DNA of 64,000 nt from the NCBI RefSeq assembly GCF_030518795.1, contig NZ_CP130427.1, positions 5,456,001-5,520,000 of the forward strand, in the 5' to 3' direction. A program made the position numbers and the translations under genes. The notes beneath the pieces were generated by a model. That model was not told the origin of the DNA, searched no databases, and saw only the letters and a list, made by a program, of their open reading frames with translations. This DNA is from Micromonospora sp. NBRC 110009 (GTDB lineage: Bacteria; Actinomycetota; Actinomycetes; Mycobacteriales; Micromonosporaceae). Positions 17,729-25,397 of this stretch are shown here, one piece after another. The first letter of the stretch is position 1; each line of letters begins with the position of its first letter.

Positions 17729-18892
17729 TCAAGTGATGATCAAGAGGGGTGTTCTAGGCTGGGGTGTGGCGGGTCCGGGAAGTGACTTTTCCGAAGTGTC
17801 GATCTCGGGGTTCAGGTCGGCCGCGCTGGATTGCAGAGTCGCCCCCGCGTGTCCTCCCGGACCCGTCCTGACCAGCTTCGCGTCGGCGACCATCTGCCGG
17901 TACCCGATGTCGGACAGACGCCGTTTCAGTGCCCGTAGGGCCTCCATCGGGGTCTTGCCCGCGGCCAGTCTGCGCCGGTAGTAGCGGCGCCCTTCGGTGT
18001 CACGGCGCAGCTGCACGATGGCCATGATGTGAAGCGCCCGGTTGATGCGCCGGTTCCCGGCTCTGGAGAGCCGGTGCCGGTTCTGGTCGCCGGACGAGGC
18101 GTCGATCGGTGCGGTGCCGTTCCACGAGGCGAAGTGGGCGCGGCTGGGAAACCGGTGGATGTCTGCGATGTCGCCGAGCAGGCGGGCGGCGCCGGACGGT
18201 CCGATGCCGGTCAGGTCCATCAGCCGGCTTCCGGTGCTGTTGACCAGGTCGGTGAGTTCCTGTTTCGCGGTTTTGATCTTCTTGTCGATGACGACGAGTT
18301 CGCCGATCAGTTCGGAGGCCAGCCGTCGACGGGTCTTGCCGACCACGTCGCGCGGGCGCACGGTGCCTAGCAGGGCGCGGGCCTGCTGGGCGGACAGGTC
18401 CTTCTTCGCGCCGCCGGGCACCAACTCAAGTAGCAGGTGATGCAGCCGGGAGACCACTTCGGTGCGGGCCCGGCCGAGTTGGTCACGCCGGTCGACGAGC
18501 AGCCGTAACGCGACCGTGGTGTCGTCGGTGACGACCTGCCGCAGACCTTCGGTGCGCAGGGCGACCACAGCGACGCTGCGGGCATCGACGGGGTCGGTCT
18601 TGCGGCCCTGGCCGGTGGCGAACACGCGGGCCCGGGCGGACAGCTTCGCGGGAACGTCCACGACGGTTTCGCCGTCGGCGACCAGGCGTTGAGCGACGTG
18701 CCGGCCGATGCCGTTGCAGCCCTCGACCGCCCAAAGGCGGTCCTTGTGCTTGCGGCCTGCGGCGAGCATGGCCTGGTAGCCGTCGCGGTCGGTGCCGAAC
18801 CGGCCCTGCCCGAGCGTCTTCTCCCGAGCGTTGATGATTTCGATGGTGGCGGAACGCTTGTGCGGGTCCACGCCGATGATGACCTGAGCCAT
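17729..18892 (-). CDS. IS110-family transposase (DEDD recombinase)
   Basis: ATG 18892 follows GGGAGGAC, giving 387 residues, the usual size for IS110. The N-terminal DEDD domain begins MAQVIIGVDPHKRSATIEI; the C-terminal transposase_20 part includes DLTGIGPSGAARLLGDIADI and the serine-containing SWNGTAPIDASSGDQ. The frame is intact, so the element may be active. IS110 recombinases join DNA ends using a bridge RNA encoded in a non-coding end of the element. It sits between the HEPN gene and the kinase and is not obviously disrupting a known gene. Confidence 0.9.
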   Translation of the reverse strand: MAQVIIGVDPHKRSATIEIINAREKTLGQGRFGTDRDGYQAMLAAGRKHKDRLWAVEGCNGIGRHVAQRLVADGETVVDVPAKLSARARVFATGQGRKTDPVDARSVAVVALRTEGLRQVVTDDTTVALRLLVDRRDQLGRARTEVVSRLHHLLLELVPGGAKKDLSAQQARALLGTVRPRDVVGKTRRRLASELIGELVVIDKKIKTAKQELTDLVNSTGSRLMDLTGIGPSGAARLLGDIADIHRFPSRAHFASWNGTAPIDASSGDQNRHRLSRAGNRRINRALHIMAIVQLRRDTEGRRYYRRRLAAGKTPMEALRALKRRLSDIGYRQMVADAKLVRTGPGGHAGATLQSSAADLNPEIDTSEKSLPGPATPQPRTPLLIIT

Positions 18893-19130
18893 CCTGTCCT
18901 CCCTCGATCCGACGATGGGTCGTCGACGGGAGGGCAGCGCTACCTTGAGCCGGGCAATCACCTGAGCCTCTCCGCGCCACGGTGACCGGCAGGACGCATG
19001 CCAGATGAGAGCCACACCAAACCGCGGTGGGCAGCCGATGAGAGAGCGACCCCACCGGTCACCTCGACCAAGCCTGGCAGCCGGGCTGCGGTCGTACCAC
19101 CAGTAGATAAGTAGCCGATGAGAGGGCACT
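18893..19130 (-). ncRNA. Candidate IS110 bridge RNA / non-coding end
   Basis: About 240 bp upstream of the IS110 transposase start, with no good coding frame. AGCCGATGAGAG occurs twice 80 bp apart (19033-19044 and 19113-19124), with a variant CAGATGAGAG at 19002-19011. In IS110 elements this end encodes the bridge RNA that pairs with donor and target, so short duplicated guide-like strings are expected. The assignment is by position and family knowledge; RNA ends and loops are not resolved. Confidence 0.4.
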
Positions 19131-19183
19131 TGCGATGTGTGGTGGGACCGGACTGCTGGTGCGGTGGCGAAGACGACCGTTGT

Positions 19184-20131
19184 TCAGCGGGAGTCCGGTA
19201 CTCCGTCGGCGACCCAGCGACGGATCTTCCGTGCCGCTTGTTCAGCGATGGGATGCCCGATGGGGCGGGTGACCAGGTCGCTGAGGGCGAACATATCCAG
19301 GACCCGTCCCAAGTAAAGCCAATCCTTGCCTGACGTCAGGTCAGTGGGCAGGTGGTCAGCGAAGGCGGCGCGAAAGCCGTCCAGGAAGTCGTCGGGGTAG
19401 TCGGCGCCGAACCGGGTCATGTTGGCGGCGTCGGCATACGGGCATCCGGAGAAGCTGAACTCCCAGTCCAGGATGGCGTCGACACGCCATCCCCTGCTTG
19501 TGCGGGTGACCAGGATGTTCTTGGGGTTCAGGTCGGAGTGGACCAAGCGGGCGTGGTCGTCGACGCTGACCAGAGCCGGAGCGTGGGCCGCGCAGAGGTC
19601 TGCCCACGCCTTGCGGGTGGCCGTGTCCAGCCGCGCGTCAGGTGCAGCGGCCATGCAATCCGCACCAAACTCGGGAAGCTGCTGCGACCACGGGCGTTCC
19701 GGCGTGACGCTCAGGTGAGCATCGGCGAAGAACCCGGGGTGGTCGAACGTCGCCGAGCTGAGGCACGCGGCGACCCGCCCAACCTCGGCGCCGAGCCATC
19801 CCAGCTCCATCCCACCGGCCCCGCCTTCTTCGAGCACCTGACTCAGCGGAGTCCCCACCACGTACTCCAGCACCATGGCCGACCGTGCGCTCAAGTCCAC
19901 CGACACCGTGGGTAGAACCTTCAGTACCTGCGGCACCGGGACGTGCCGGCGAGCAGCAGCCATGACCGCGGTCTCGATGGCGTGGTCGGGCCCGCCGAGC
20001 CGGACGACGACCTGACCATCGGTCAACGTGAGCAAAGACGTCTCGTGGGAAAAGCCACCAGCCAACACCTGCGCTCCGACCACCGCACCGCCCAGCACCG
20101 CCACGACCTGCCGCAACTCATCGGACAACAT
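19184..20131 (-). CDS. Aminoglycoside/choline-type phosphotransferase family kinase
   Basis: ATG 20131 (MLSDELRQVV) is chosen because upstream in-frame sequence is not protein-like and 315 residues fits the APH family. It shows the Brenner motif LVHSDLNPKNILV and the DFG-equivalent ILDWEFSFSG, with a Gly-rich start LAGGFSHETSLL. APH-fold enzymes phosphorylate small hydroxylated molecules using ATP or GTP; the substrate cannot be read from the sequence, so drug resistance is not implied. It is divergent from the Nudix gene, sharing a 139-bp intergenic region with a repeat-like core. Confidence 0.85.
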   Translation of the reverse strand: MLSDELRQVVAVLGGAVVGAQVLAGGFSHETSLLTLTDGQVVVRLGGPDHAIETAVMAAARRHVPVPQVLKVLPTVSVDLSARSAMVLEYVVGTPLSQVLEEGGAGGMELGWLGAEVGRVAACLSSATFDHPGFFADAHLSVTPERPWSQQLPEFGADCMAAAPDARLDTATRKAWADLCAAHAPALVSVDDHARLVHSDLNPKNILVTRTSRGWRVDAILDWEFSFSGCPYADAANMTRFGADYPDDFLDGFRAAFADHLPTDLTSGKDWLYLGRVLDMFALSDLVTRPIGHPIAEQAARKIRRWVADGVPDSR

Positions 20132-20197
20132 CAACCCAGTCTCCCGCACCTCCAGCCTGAACAACCACTTGCCCGCGACTACGCCGCCCCGACGCCA

Positions 20198-20222
20198 CCA
20201 TCCGCTCATGCCGCAGATAGTG
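20198..20222 (+). repeat. Array repeat, left core only
   Basis: CATCCGCTCATGCCGCAGAT lies in the divergent APH/Nudix intergenic region and matches the left core of the interspersed repeat. Confidence 0.4.
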
Positions 20223-20270
20223 AGAGCTGTGACGTGCCCGTGCCCGTGCGCGGTGCTGAGGTGAGGTTGA

Positions 20271-20987
20271 ATGGCCCCCGTGCCAAGCATGAGTCGGTCC
20301 CGGTACGCCGGCGTTCTCGCACATCACGACGACAAAGTCGTTCTCGTGTACGAGGAGTACCCACGGTGGGGCGGCCCCTACTGGAACATCCCGAGCGGGC
20401 GGATCGAGGACCACGAGACGCCGTTTGAGGGCGCCTGCCGAGAGTTGGCCGAGGAGACAGGTCTGGTCGTCGCAACCGCGGACCTCGTTCTTCATGGCAC
20501 GGCGGCGGTGACCGGAGCAGTCACCGTCAGCCGGGTGTGGAACTTCACCGTCGACGTGGTGGATCCGACCCTGCACGTCCGCGACCCAGATGGTCTGATT
20601 CAGGAGGCCCGCTGGTTCCCCGTCGAAGAAGCAAGCCGCTTGCTTCATGAGTTGCCCTACCGGCCGCTGTCGGAGCCGTCAGTTGCGGTCCTCACCCGTC
20701 AGGCTCAGCCGGGCGCCCATTTGGGCGTATTCCGATCCGGAAGCGGAGCCGGTTGTCACCTACCCCAACGGGTGAAGGACATTTGCCACGTCGCTGTCCT
20801 GCTGATGACCAAGACGCCCCGAGACCTTGCTCGACCGCGGCGACGAGCCCCGCGGACGGACTACAGCGTGTTCGCCTCCCGAACCGTTCTCGATCTCTGT
20901 CGTTTACCGGATCTGCCGCGATCAGCGCGTCCGAGACGACCGGATCTGTCGAGAAGAGTACGTCTACAGTCGGTGCCTGGTCGATGA
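20271..20987 (+). CDS. Nudix hydrolase with repeat-encoded C-terminal tail
   Basis: ATG 20271 follows GTGAGG. The Nudix box is perfect: G-x5-E-x7-REL-x-EE-x-GL (GRIEDHETPFEG then ACRELAEETGL), so a hydrolase of nucleoside-diphosphate-linked substrates is expected. A normal Nudix domain ends near residue 150; the last 80 residues (rich in RPRR, LPDLPRSARP) do not look like a fold. Their second half is read through a degenerate copy of the interspersed repeat at 20907-20963, so this tail is probably a product of repeat insertion. Confidence 0.85.
   Translation: MAPVPSMSRSRYAGVLAHHDDKVVLVYEEYPRWGGPYWNIPSGRIEDHETPFEGACRELAEETGLVVATADLVLHGTAAVTGAVTVSRVWNFTVDVVDPTLHVRDPDGLIQEARWFPVEEASRLLHELPYRPLSEPSVAVLTRQAQPGAHLGVFRSGSGAGCHLPQRVKDICHVAVLLMTKTPRDLARPRRRAPRTDYSVFASRTVLDLCRLPDLPRSARPRRPDLSRRVRLQSVPGR
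20907..20963 (+). repeat. Array repeat inside the Nudix reading frame
   Basis: ACCGGATCTGCCGCGATC at the left and ACCGGATCTGTCGAGAAGAG at the right; translated in frame as part of the Nudix tail. Confidence 0.6.
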
Positions 20988-21004
20988 TCGGAGCGCTGGT
21001 TCGC

Positions 21005-21322
21005 ATGACAGACCGACTTGCGGCCGTCGCCGACCTCTGGGAGGCGCACACCCAGGCCACGTTTCCTGGCCGGCTGAGAAGCGCTGATGTAGCTGGCGTC
21101 AGCATGGTGCTGCTCGATTCCAATGTGGCTGGCTGCGTCAGTACCTGACTGCATCGAGGCGGAAACATCGATGACGGGCGGGGGGACATCCTTGCGGCAT
21201 GCGAACAGGAACTCCTCCGTGTCATCCCCGAGCTGGACGACGATGAGGCCGCGTACTACCAGCGACTGTTGGACATGACGGTATTGGTCCTCGAAGCGCC
21301 GGACGACTCATCGCCCAGCTGA
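21005..21322 (+). pseudogene. Small actinomycete hypothetical gene with in-frame TGA
   Basis: Frame 21005-21322 reads MTDRLAAVADLWEAHTQATF ... DSNVAGCVST, then TGA at 21146-21148, then continues in the same frame with LHRGGNIDDGRGDILAACEQ, ELLRVIPELDDDEAAYYQRL and LDMTVLVLEAPDD to a final TGA at 21320. Both halves look like one roughly 105-residue protein, and a Trp (TGG) would fit at the stop. Most likely a nonsense mutation in a small unknown gene. Confidence 0.7.
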
Positions 21323-21377
21323 GCGCTGTTCACTCACTTGCCGCTCCCCGTGTATCGCGATACGGCTGGAATATGGC

Positions 21378-22265
21378 ATGGAGGTTCGTGGCCGGGTCGG
21401 GCACGATACGGGCGTGATGCTGCTGGTTCCTGCGGATCCACTGCGACCGCGCCGCCCCGACGAGCACTTCAGGGCGGAGGCAATCGCGGCTCGTGAGGCC
21501 GGGCTCGACGTGGCTGTGGTCGACCACGACGCACTGACCAGGTCGGATCGTGCGGAGCAGGCGGTGGCGTTGGTGCCAGCCGACGGTGAGGCTGTCTACC
21601 GCGGCTGGATGCTGCGCAGTGAGCAGTATGCGGCCTTCGCTGAGGCGCTGGCCCGGCGCGGCGTGACATTGCGAACCTCCGCCGAACAGTACCGGCGGGC
21701 CCACGAGCTGCCCGGCTGGTACGCCGCCTTGGCGGCGCTCACCCCCGCGTCAGTGTGGACCACGGGCGCCATGCGAGCGGACTTCGACCGGGCGCGCGTC
21801 GAGCTGGGCACGGGCCCGGCCGTCCTGCGCGACTACACCAAGTCGATGAAGCACTACTGGCACGAGGCGGCGTTCATCCCCGACCTCGCCGATAGCGAGA
21901 TGGCCTGGAAGGTGGCAAGCCGCCTGCGGCACCTGCGTGAGGACGACTTCGTCGGCGGATTCGTCCTACGCCGCTATGAGCGATTCACCTCCGCCGAGGC
22001 GCGTACCTGGTGGGTCAACGGCGGTTGCGTCTTCGTCAGTTCGCACCCGGACACCCCGAACGACTTCCCGCCCCTCGACGTGGACCTTGACGCGGTCACA
22101 CCGATGATCGCCGCGCTTGGCCTGCCGTTCATCACGGTGGACCTTGCCCTACGCGCCGACGGAGTCTGGCGGGTCATCGAGATCGGCGACGGGCAGGTCA
22201 GCGACCGTCCGGCCACCACCGAGCCCAGCAAGCTGATCACAGCGCTGCGCGCCCGCACCCCCTGA
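21378..22265 (+). CDS. ATP-grasp domain protein (DUF4343-like)
   Basis: Starts at 21378 or at ATG 21417, where the conserved sequence (MLLVPADPLRPRRPDEHF) begins. The 282-295-residue product has an N-terminal Rossmann-like part and an ATP-grasp-type C-terminal half: VLRDYTKSMKHYWHEAAFIP as the nucleotide-binding segment and a metal-binding-like end ADGVWRVIEIGDGQVSDRP. Family members ligate or activate carboxylates using ATP; the substrate is unknown. It is flanked on the right by a full-length repeat 25 bp after the stop. Confidence 0.75.
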   Translation: MEVRGRVGHDTGVMLLVPADPLRPRRPDEHFRAEAIAAREAGLDVAVVDHDALTRSDRAEQAVALVPADGEAVYRGWMLRSEQYAAFAEALARRGVTLRTSAEQYRRAHELPGWYAALAALTPASVWTTGAMRADFDRARVELGTGPAVLRDYTKSMKHYWHEAAFIPDLADSEMAWKVASRLRHLREDDFVGGFVLRRYERFTSAEARTWWVNGGCVFVSSHPDTPNDFPPLDVDLDAVTPMIAALGLPFITVDLALRADGVWRVIEIGDGQVSDRPATTEPSKLITALRARTP

Positions 22266-22289
22266 CTGTCATTACATGCACCGCCTGCC

Positions 22290-22380
22290 GGGGCATCCGC
22301 TTCTGGCCGCGATCCGAGCGCTACGGGGCGTCACGCCGAGCTGGCCTGGTTGCCGTCCGGACCTGCCGACGGCAGCGCGT
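22290..22380 (+). repeat. Array repeat copy, full length
   Basis: GGGCATCCGCTTCTGGCCGC at the left, central GCGTCACGCCGAGCTGGCCT, right end CGTCCGGACCTGCCGACGGC. The centre is shared with copies at 25226 and 35680. Confidence 0.8.
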
Positions 22381-22410
22381 TGGCTCGGTCCTGCATGTCG
22401 TCTCAGCGTT

Positions 22411-22520
22411 AGAGGTTGTCTCACGTGGCAAGTTTCGCGAGCTTCTTGTAGCAGGTCAGGGCGGCGGCCATGGCCAGGCCTCGGCTCTGCCAGTCGTTGC
22501 GGACCACGTACGGGATCTTG
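22411..22520 (-). pseudogene. 3' remnant of an IS5-family transposase
   Basis: On the minus strand the last 33 codons read KIPYVVRNDWQSRGLAMAAA, LTCYKKLAKLAT, then TGA (22423-22421), the typical C-terminus of a widespread actinomycete IS5-type transposase. It is followed by GACAACCTCT, probably the terminal repeat. The rest of the element is absent. Confidence 0.65.
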
Positions 22521-22554
22521 AGACCACGAGCAGCCCATGGCAGGCTCATGCCGC

Positions 22555-23154
22555 ATGATCGACGAATTCGCGAAAGCCAACCTGCACGGGAGACTGCGGC
22601 GGGACCGCAAGGCGCTGCTCTGGAAACTCGACGGCCTGTCCGAATACGACGCCCGCCGACCTTTGACAGCGACCGGGACCAACCTCCTCGGCCTGGTCAA
22701 ACACGTGGCCACCGTCGAGGCCAGGTACTTCGCCGAGGTCTTCGACCGGCCTTCCCCGGAACCGCTGCCCCAGTGGCAGGACTCCAACGGCAGCGATCTG
22801 TGGGCGACCGAGGACGAGACCCGCGATCAGATCATCGCGTTCTACCGGCGCACGTGGGAACACTCGGACGCGACGATCAACGAGCTTCCCCTCGACGCCC
22901 CCGGCCACGTGCCGTGGTGGCCGGAGCCTTATGCCGACACGAACCTGTTCGCCATCATGGTCCATGTCCTCGGCGAGTCCATCCGGCATGCCGGGCACGC
23001 CGATATCCTGCGCGAGGGCCTCGACGGCCGGACCGGGTTGCGCGCCGAACACGAGATGCAGATCGACGAGGAAGCCCGTGCAGCCTACTGCGCGAAGATC
23101 GAGCAGGCCGCCAGGTCGGCCGCACCAATCAAGGCTTTAGGGACACGAGCATGA
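22555..23154 (+). CDS. DinB-superfamily protein (DUF664)
   Basis: ATG 22555 (MIDEFAKANLHGRLRRDRKA) matches the usual DUF664 start; a Met at 22537 is upstream. The 199-residue product has the four-helix DinB fold with metal-binding-like histidines: LVKHVATVEARYF near residue 48 and GESIRHAGHADILRE near 144-158. DinB relatives include thiol-dependent transferases such as mycothiol or bacillithiol S-transferases; the reaction here is unknown. It overlaps the next gene by ATGA. Confidence 0.85.
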   Translation: MIDEFAKANLHGRLRRDRKALLWKLDGLSEYDARRPLTATGTNLLGLVKHVATVEARYFAEVFDRPSPEPLPQWQDSNGSDLWATEDETRDQIIAFYRRTWEHSDATINELPLDAPGHVPWWPEPYADTNLFAIMVHVLGESIRHAGHADILREGLDGRTGLRAEHEMQIDEEARAAYCAKIEQAARSAAPIKALGTRA

Positions 23155-23432
23155 CCGATGAAGAGGCTCGCGAGGTCGCATTTGCCTTCCTCGCTGACCG
23201 CATTGACAAGGTTCGCACCGGTGAATGGGGGATCATCGGTGCGTGGGAGCACGAGACCGCATGGTCCGTGGGCTACCAGTCCCGCGCCTTCGTCGAGTCA
23301 GGCGACATACACGATTCGTTGGTAGGCAACGGACCTGTGGTCGTGCCCAAGTCCGGCGCGGATCCATGGCTCGCCTGGTCCGGTCGGCCGGTGGAAGAAC
23401 AGATCGCCGAGGGGCGACCCACCCTCGGCTGA
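23151..23432 (+). CDS. YrhB/Imm35-like immunity-type protein
   Basis: ATG 23151 overlaps the DUF664 stop (ATGA), so translation is coupled. The 93-residue product has the YrhB/Imm35 pattern: TDEEAREVAFAFLADRI, WSVGYQSRAFVESGD, LVGNGPVVVPKSG, and a C-terminal PVEEQIAEGRP. This family occurs as immunity proteins in polymorphic-toxin loci but also as orphans. No cognate toxin is seen next to it. A repeat copy begins directly at the stop codon. Confidence 0.7.
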   Translation: MTDEEAREVAFAFLADRIDKVRTGEWGIIGAWEHETAWSVGYQSRAFVESGDIHDSLVGNGPVVVPKSGADPWLAWSGRPVEEQIAEGRPTLG

Positions 23433-23478
23433 ACGCACTGACATGCCGCGAGTCGCGCTGGCATCACGTCACGGTCCG
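23432..23478 (+). repeat. Array repeat, left half
   Basis: GAACGCACTGACATGCCGCG directly follows the YrhB-like stop codon; the right half is not recognisable. Confidence 0.55.
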
Positions 23479-23577
23479 TACAGCCACCAGAGCGGCCCGG
23501 CACATGCAATTGTCAGGGACCAGTAGGTCCGCCACCTGGTTGATCAAGCGTGACGCGGATCGGGCATGCTGGGTCCC

Positions 23578-24045
23578 GTGAGCGATGGGTACATCCGTTT
23601 GATCCCGACGGACCGGGAGTGGCAGCCCACGCCCGAGGGCGCCGCCGCAGCAACAGCCTACGTAGCTCGGCTCTTCTCCGGCGCAGAGGACGACGTCGAG
23701 GAGGTCGAGTACGAGTTCTACGACCGGGTCACCCTGATCGATGCCGGTGAGAACACCACCCGAATCTCTTGCTCGAACTGCAACGGGGACCTCGACGTGG
23801 AGTGGCTCAACGACCTGATCGAGGAGAACGGCGAAAGCTTCGACAGCATGGACGTCTCGGTGCCCTGCTGCGGCGCGGTCGTTTCCCTGGATTCACTACG
23901 CTACGACTGGCCGATCGGGTTCGCCCGGTTCGAGGTGAGCGCCATGAACCCGACTCGCGCCAAATACGAACTCGACGCCGAGGAACTCGCCGACGTGGCC
24001 ACACTTCTCGGTCATCCTGTCGCCCAGATACTCGCTCATTACTGA
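23578..24045 (+). CDS. Hypothetical protein with Cys pairs
   Basis: GTG 23578 (VSDGYIRLIPT) is the likely start; ATG 23566 is an alternative. The 155-residue acidic product contains ISCSNCNGDLDVEWL and a later VPCCGAVVSLDSL, giving four Cys that could bind Zn. It resembles actinomycete proteins of unknown function with this layout. Its stop overlaps by a few bases the end of an opposite-strand frame. Confidence 0.65.
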   Translation: MSDGYIRLIPTDREWQPTPEGAAAATAYVARLFSGAEDDVEEVEYEFYDRVTLIDAGENTTRISCSNCNGDLDVEWLNDLIEENGESFDSMDVSVPCCGAVVSLDSLRYDWPIGFARFEVSAMNPTRAKYELDAEELADVATLLGHPVAQILAHY

Positions 24046-24371
24046 CGGCCGGACCCATGGCCAGCGCCTGTTACTAGAAGACATGCGCCAAGCCGAACGC
24101 CATCAAGATCGGCATCTGCCGCGAAGTGCGTAGTCCGGCCGTTGTCGCCGGTGCCAGCGGAGACGTTAAGTCCTATTCGCCGGCCGAGTCCTGAGACACG
24201 CTCGAAGGCGTCTCGCGCAATCGTGTAGCTGTTCCAGTCCTCGTCCGCGTCATCGAGGCTCGCCTGCCCCAAGCCTCCGTACTGGTCTTCCTCATGTCGA
24301 GGCCCGTAGCGGAGGATCGGCCCGTCGTCGTACGCCTCATCCCAGCGACGGCGGAAGAAGCGACCCGGCAC
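24039..24371 (-). CDS. Hypothetical protein, possibly a fragment
   Basis: The 110-residue frame has protein-like composition in its centre (RYGPRHEEDQYGGLGQ, DEDWNSYTIARDAFERVSGL) but its last 20 residues degrade toward non-coding sequence. No family is recognised. It is convergent with the Cys-pair gene with a 7-bp overlap. It may be a truncated cassette gene. Confidence 0.4.
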   Translation of the reverse strand: MPGRFFRRRWDEAYDDGPILRYGPRHEEDQYGGLGQASLDDADEDWNSYTIARDAFERVSGLGRRIGLNVSAGTGDNGRTTHFAADADLDGVRLGACLLVTGAGHGSGRQ

Positions 24372-24489
24372 AGCGAAAGCCTACGGCGCGCACATCTGCC
24401 GCTGAGGTACGCGAGTCTGCCGCGGGCCCGGGACGTGTTCGAGGTCCTGTCGATGTCTGCTGGTCGGCTGTATCGGCTAGGTTGGCCGC

Positions 24490-25152
24490 GTGGATATCCA
24501 GGTGCTGGAGGGTTCGTTCGTCGAGGTGCCGACCGCTGAGGCCACTGGCATGGACCGGCGCGCGTTCGGCGAATTCGTCGGGCCCCAGGGCGAGTTGGCC
24601 TCGTACGCGTTCGGCTGGATCACGGGGTCGGATCCTCGCGTCGCCCGTCTGTCGATTGGGATCGGCGTCGGCAATCCAGGCGGCGGCACGTTCCACGCTG
24701 TGCTATTCACGCACCAGGACGGCCATGCGTTCTCGCTCACCGACGAGCGGTTCGAGCAGGTGCCACAGGGTGGCCCAGACCTGACCGCGGACCAGGCCCG
24801 CGCCCACGAGGATCTACCGTTTGTGTGGTGGGTCGCAGACCGCGTCATGGAGCGTGACCGACGCGCGTGGTGGATGCGGCACTGGCTTCTGGACACGACC
24901 TGCATCCAAACCATCGAGGTCTTCGAGCATCGCGAGCCCGTCTTGCTGGTAGGCCACGACGCAGACGACGGGCTCTGGCAGCTGATCGGCACGAGGGATG
25001 CGGACAGCAGTACCGGCAAGATCGGGCACCTCCACCACGCCGTGGACGAGGATCCGACCTTGATCGACGTTCTCGACCTACCGCCAGGACACAGCGCGGG
25101 CCGCACCCGCGTCGACGAAGCTTGGACGCGTCACCTCGGCTACCCGACCTGA
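24490..25152 (+). CDS. Hypothetical protein
   Basis: GTG 24490 starts a 220-residue soluble protein (MDIQVLEGSFVEVPTAEATG). Internal features are GIGVGNPGGGTFHAVLF and a C-terminal PVLLVGHDADDGLWQLIGTR, the latter typical of SMI1/immunity-like or DUF-type actinomycete proteins. No catalytic motif is seen. It stands alone, with a repeat 75 bp after the stop. Confidence 0.65.
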   Translation: MDIQVLEGSFVEVPTAEATGMDRRAFGEFVGPQGELASYAFGWITGSDPRVARLSIGIGVGNPGGGTFHAVLFTHQDGHAFSLTDERFEQVPQGGPDLTADQARAHEDLPFVWWVADRVMERDRRAWWMRHWLLDTTCIQTIEVFEHREPVLLVGHDADDGLWQLIGTRDADSSTGKIGHLHHAVDEDPTLIDVLDLPPGHSAGRTRVDEAWTRHLGYPT

Positions 25153-25225
25153 GCCGAGCGCACGTTGCTGCGTCCCCGACCGTCGACAGGCTCGGCGAGG
25201 TGAACACCCGGTCGCCTTGGCGATC

Positions 25226-25316
25226 AAGGCATCCGGATCTGCCGCGATCCGCGCGCTACGCAGCGTCACGCCGAGCTGGCCCGGTTGCCGTCCGGACATG
25301 CCGAAAGTAGTGCGCT
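25226..25316 (+). repeat. Array repeat copy, best-preserved example
   Basis: Left end GGCATCCGGATCTGCCGCGA carries the perfect stem CGGATC/GATCCG; middle CTACGCAGCGTCACGCCGAG; right end TCCGGACATGCCGAAAGTAG then TGCG. This copy is a good query for a genome search. Confidence 0.85.
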
Positions 25317-25397
25317 CGAACCAGTCGGTGAACCCGAAACCACGCGCATCGAGCCGTCGGTCCGCGTCATGGGTTCTGCCATGATCGTGAGGTGACT

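Noticed and set aside
19184..20131. Aminoglycoside-resistance gene
   Set aside because: The kinase fold is clear but substrate cannot be inferred; many family members act on other metabolites.
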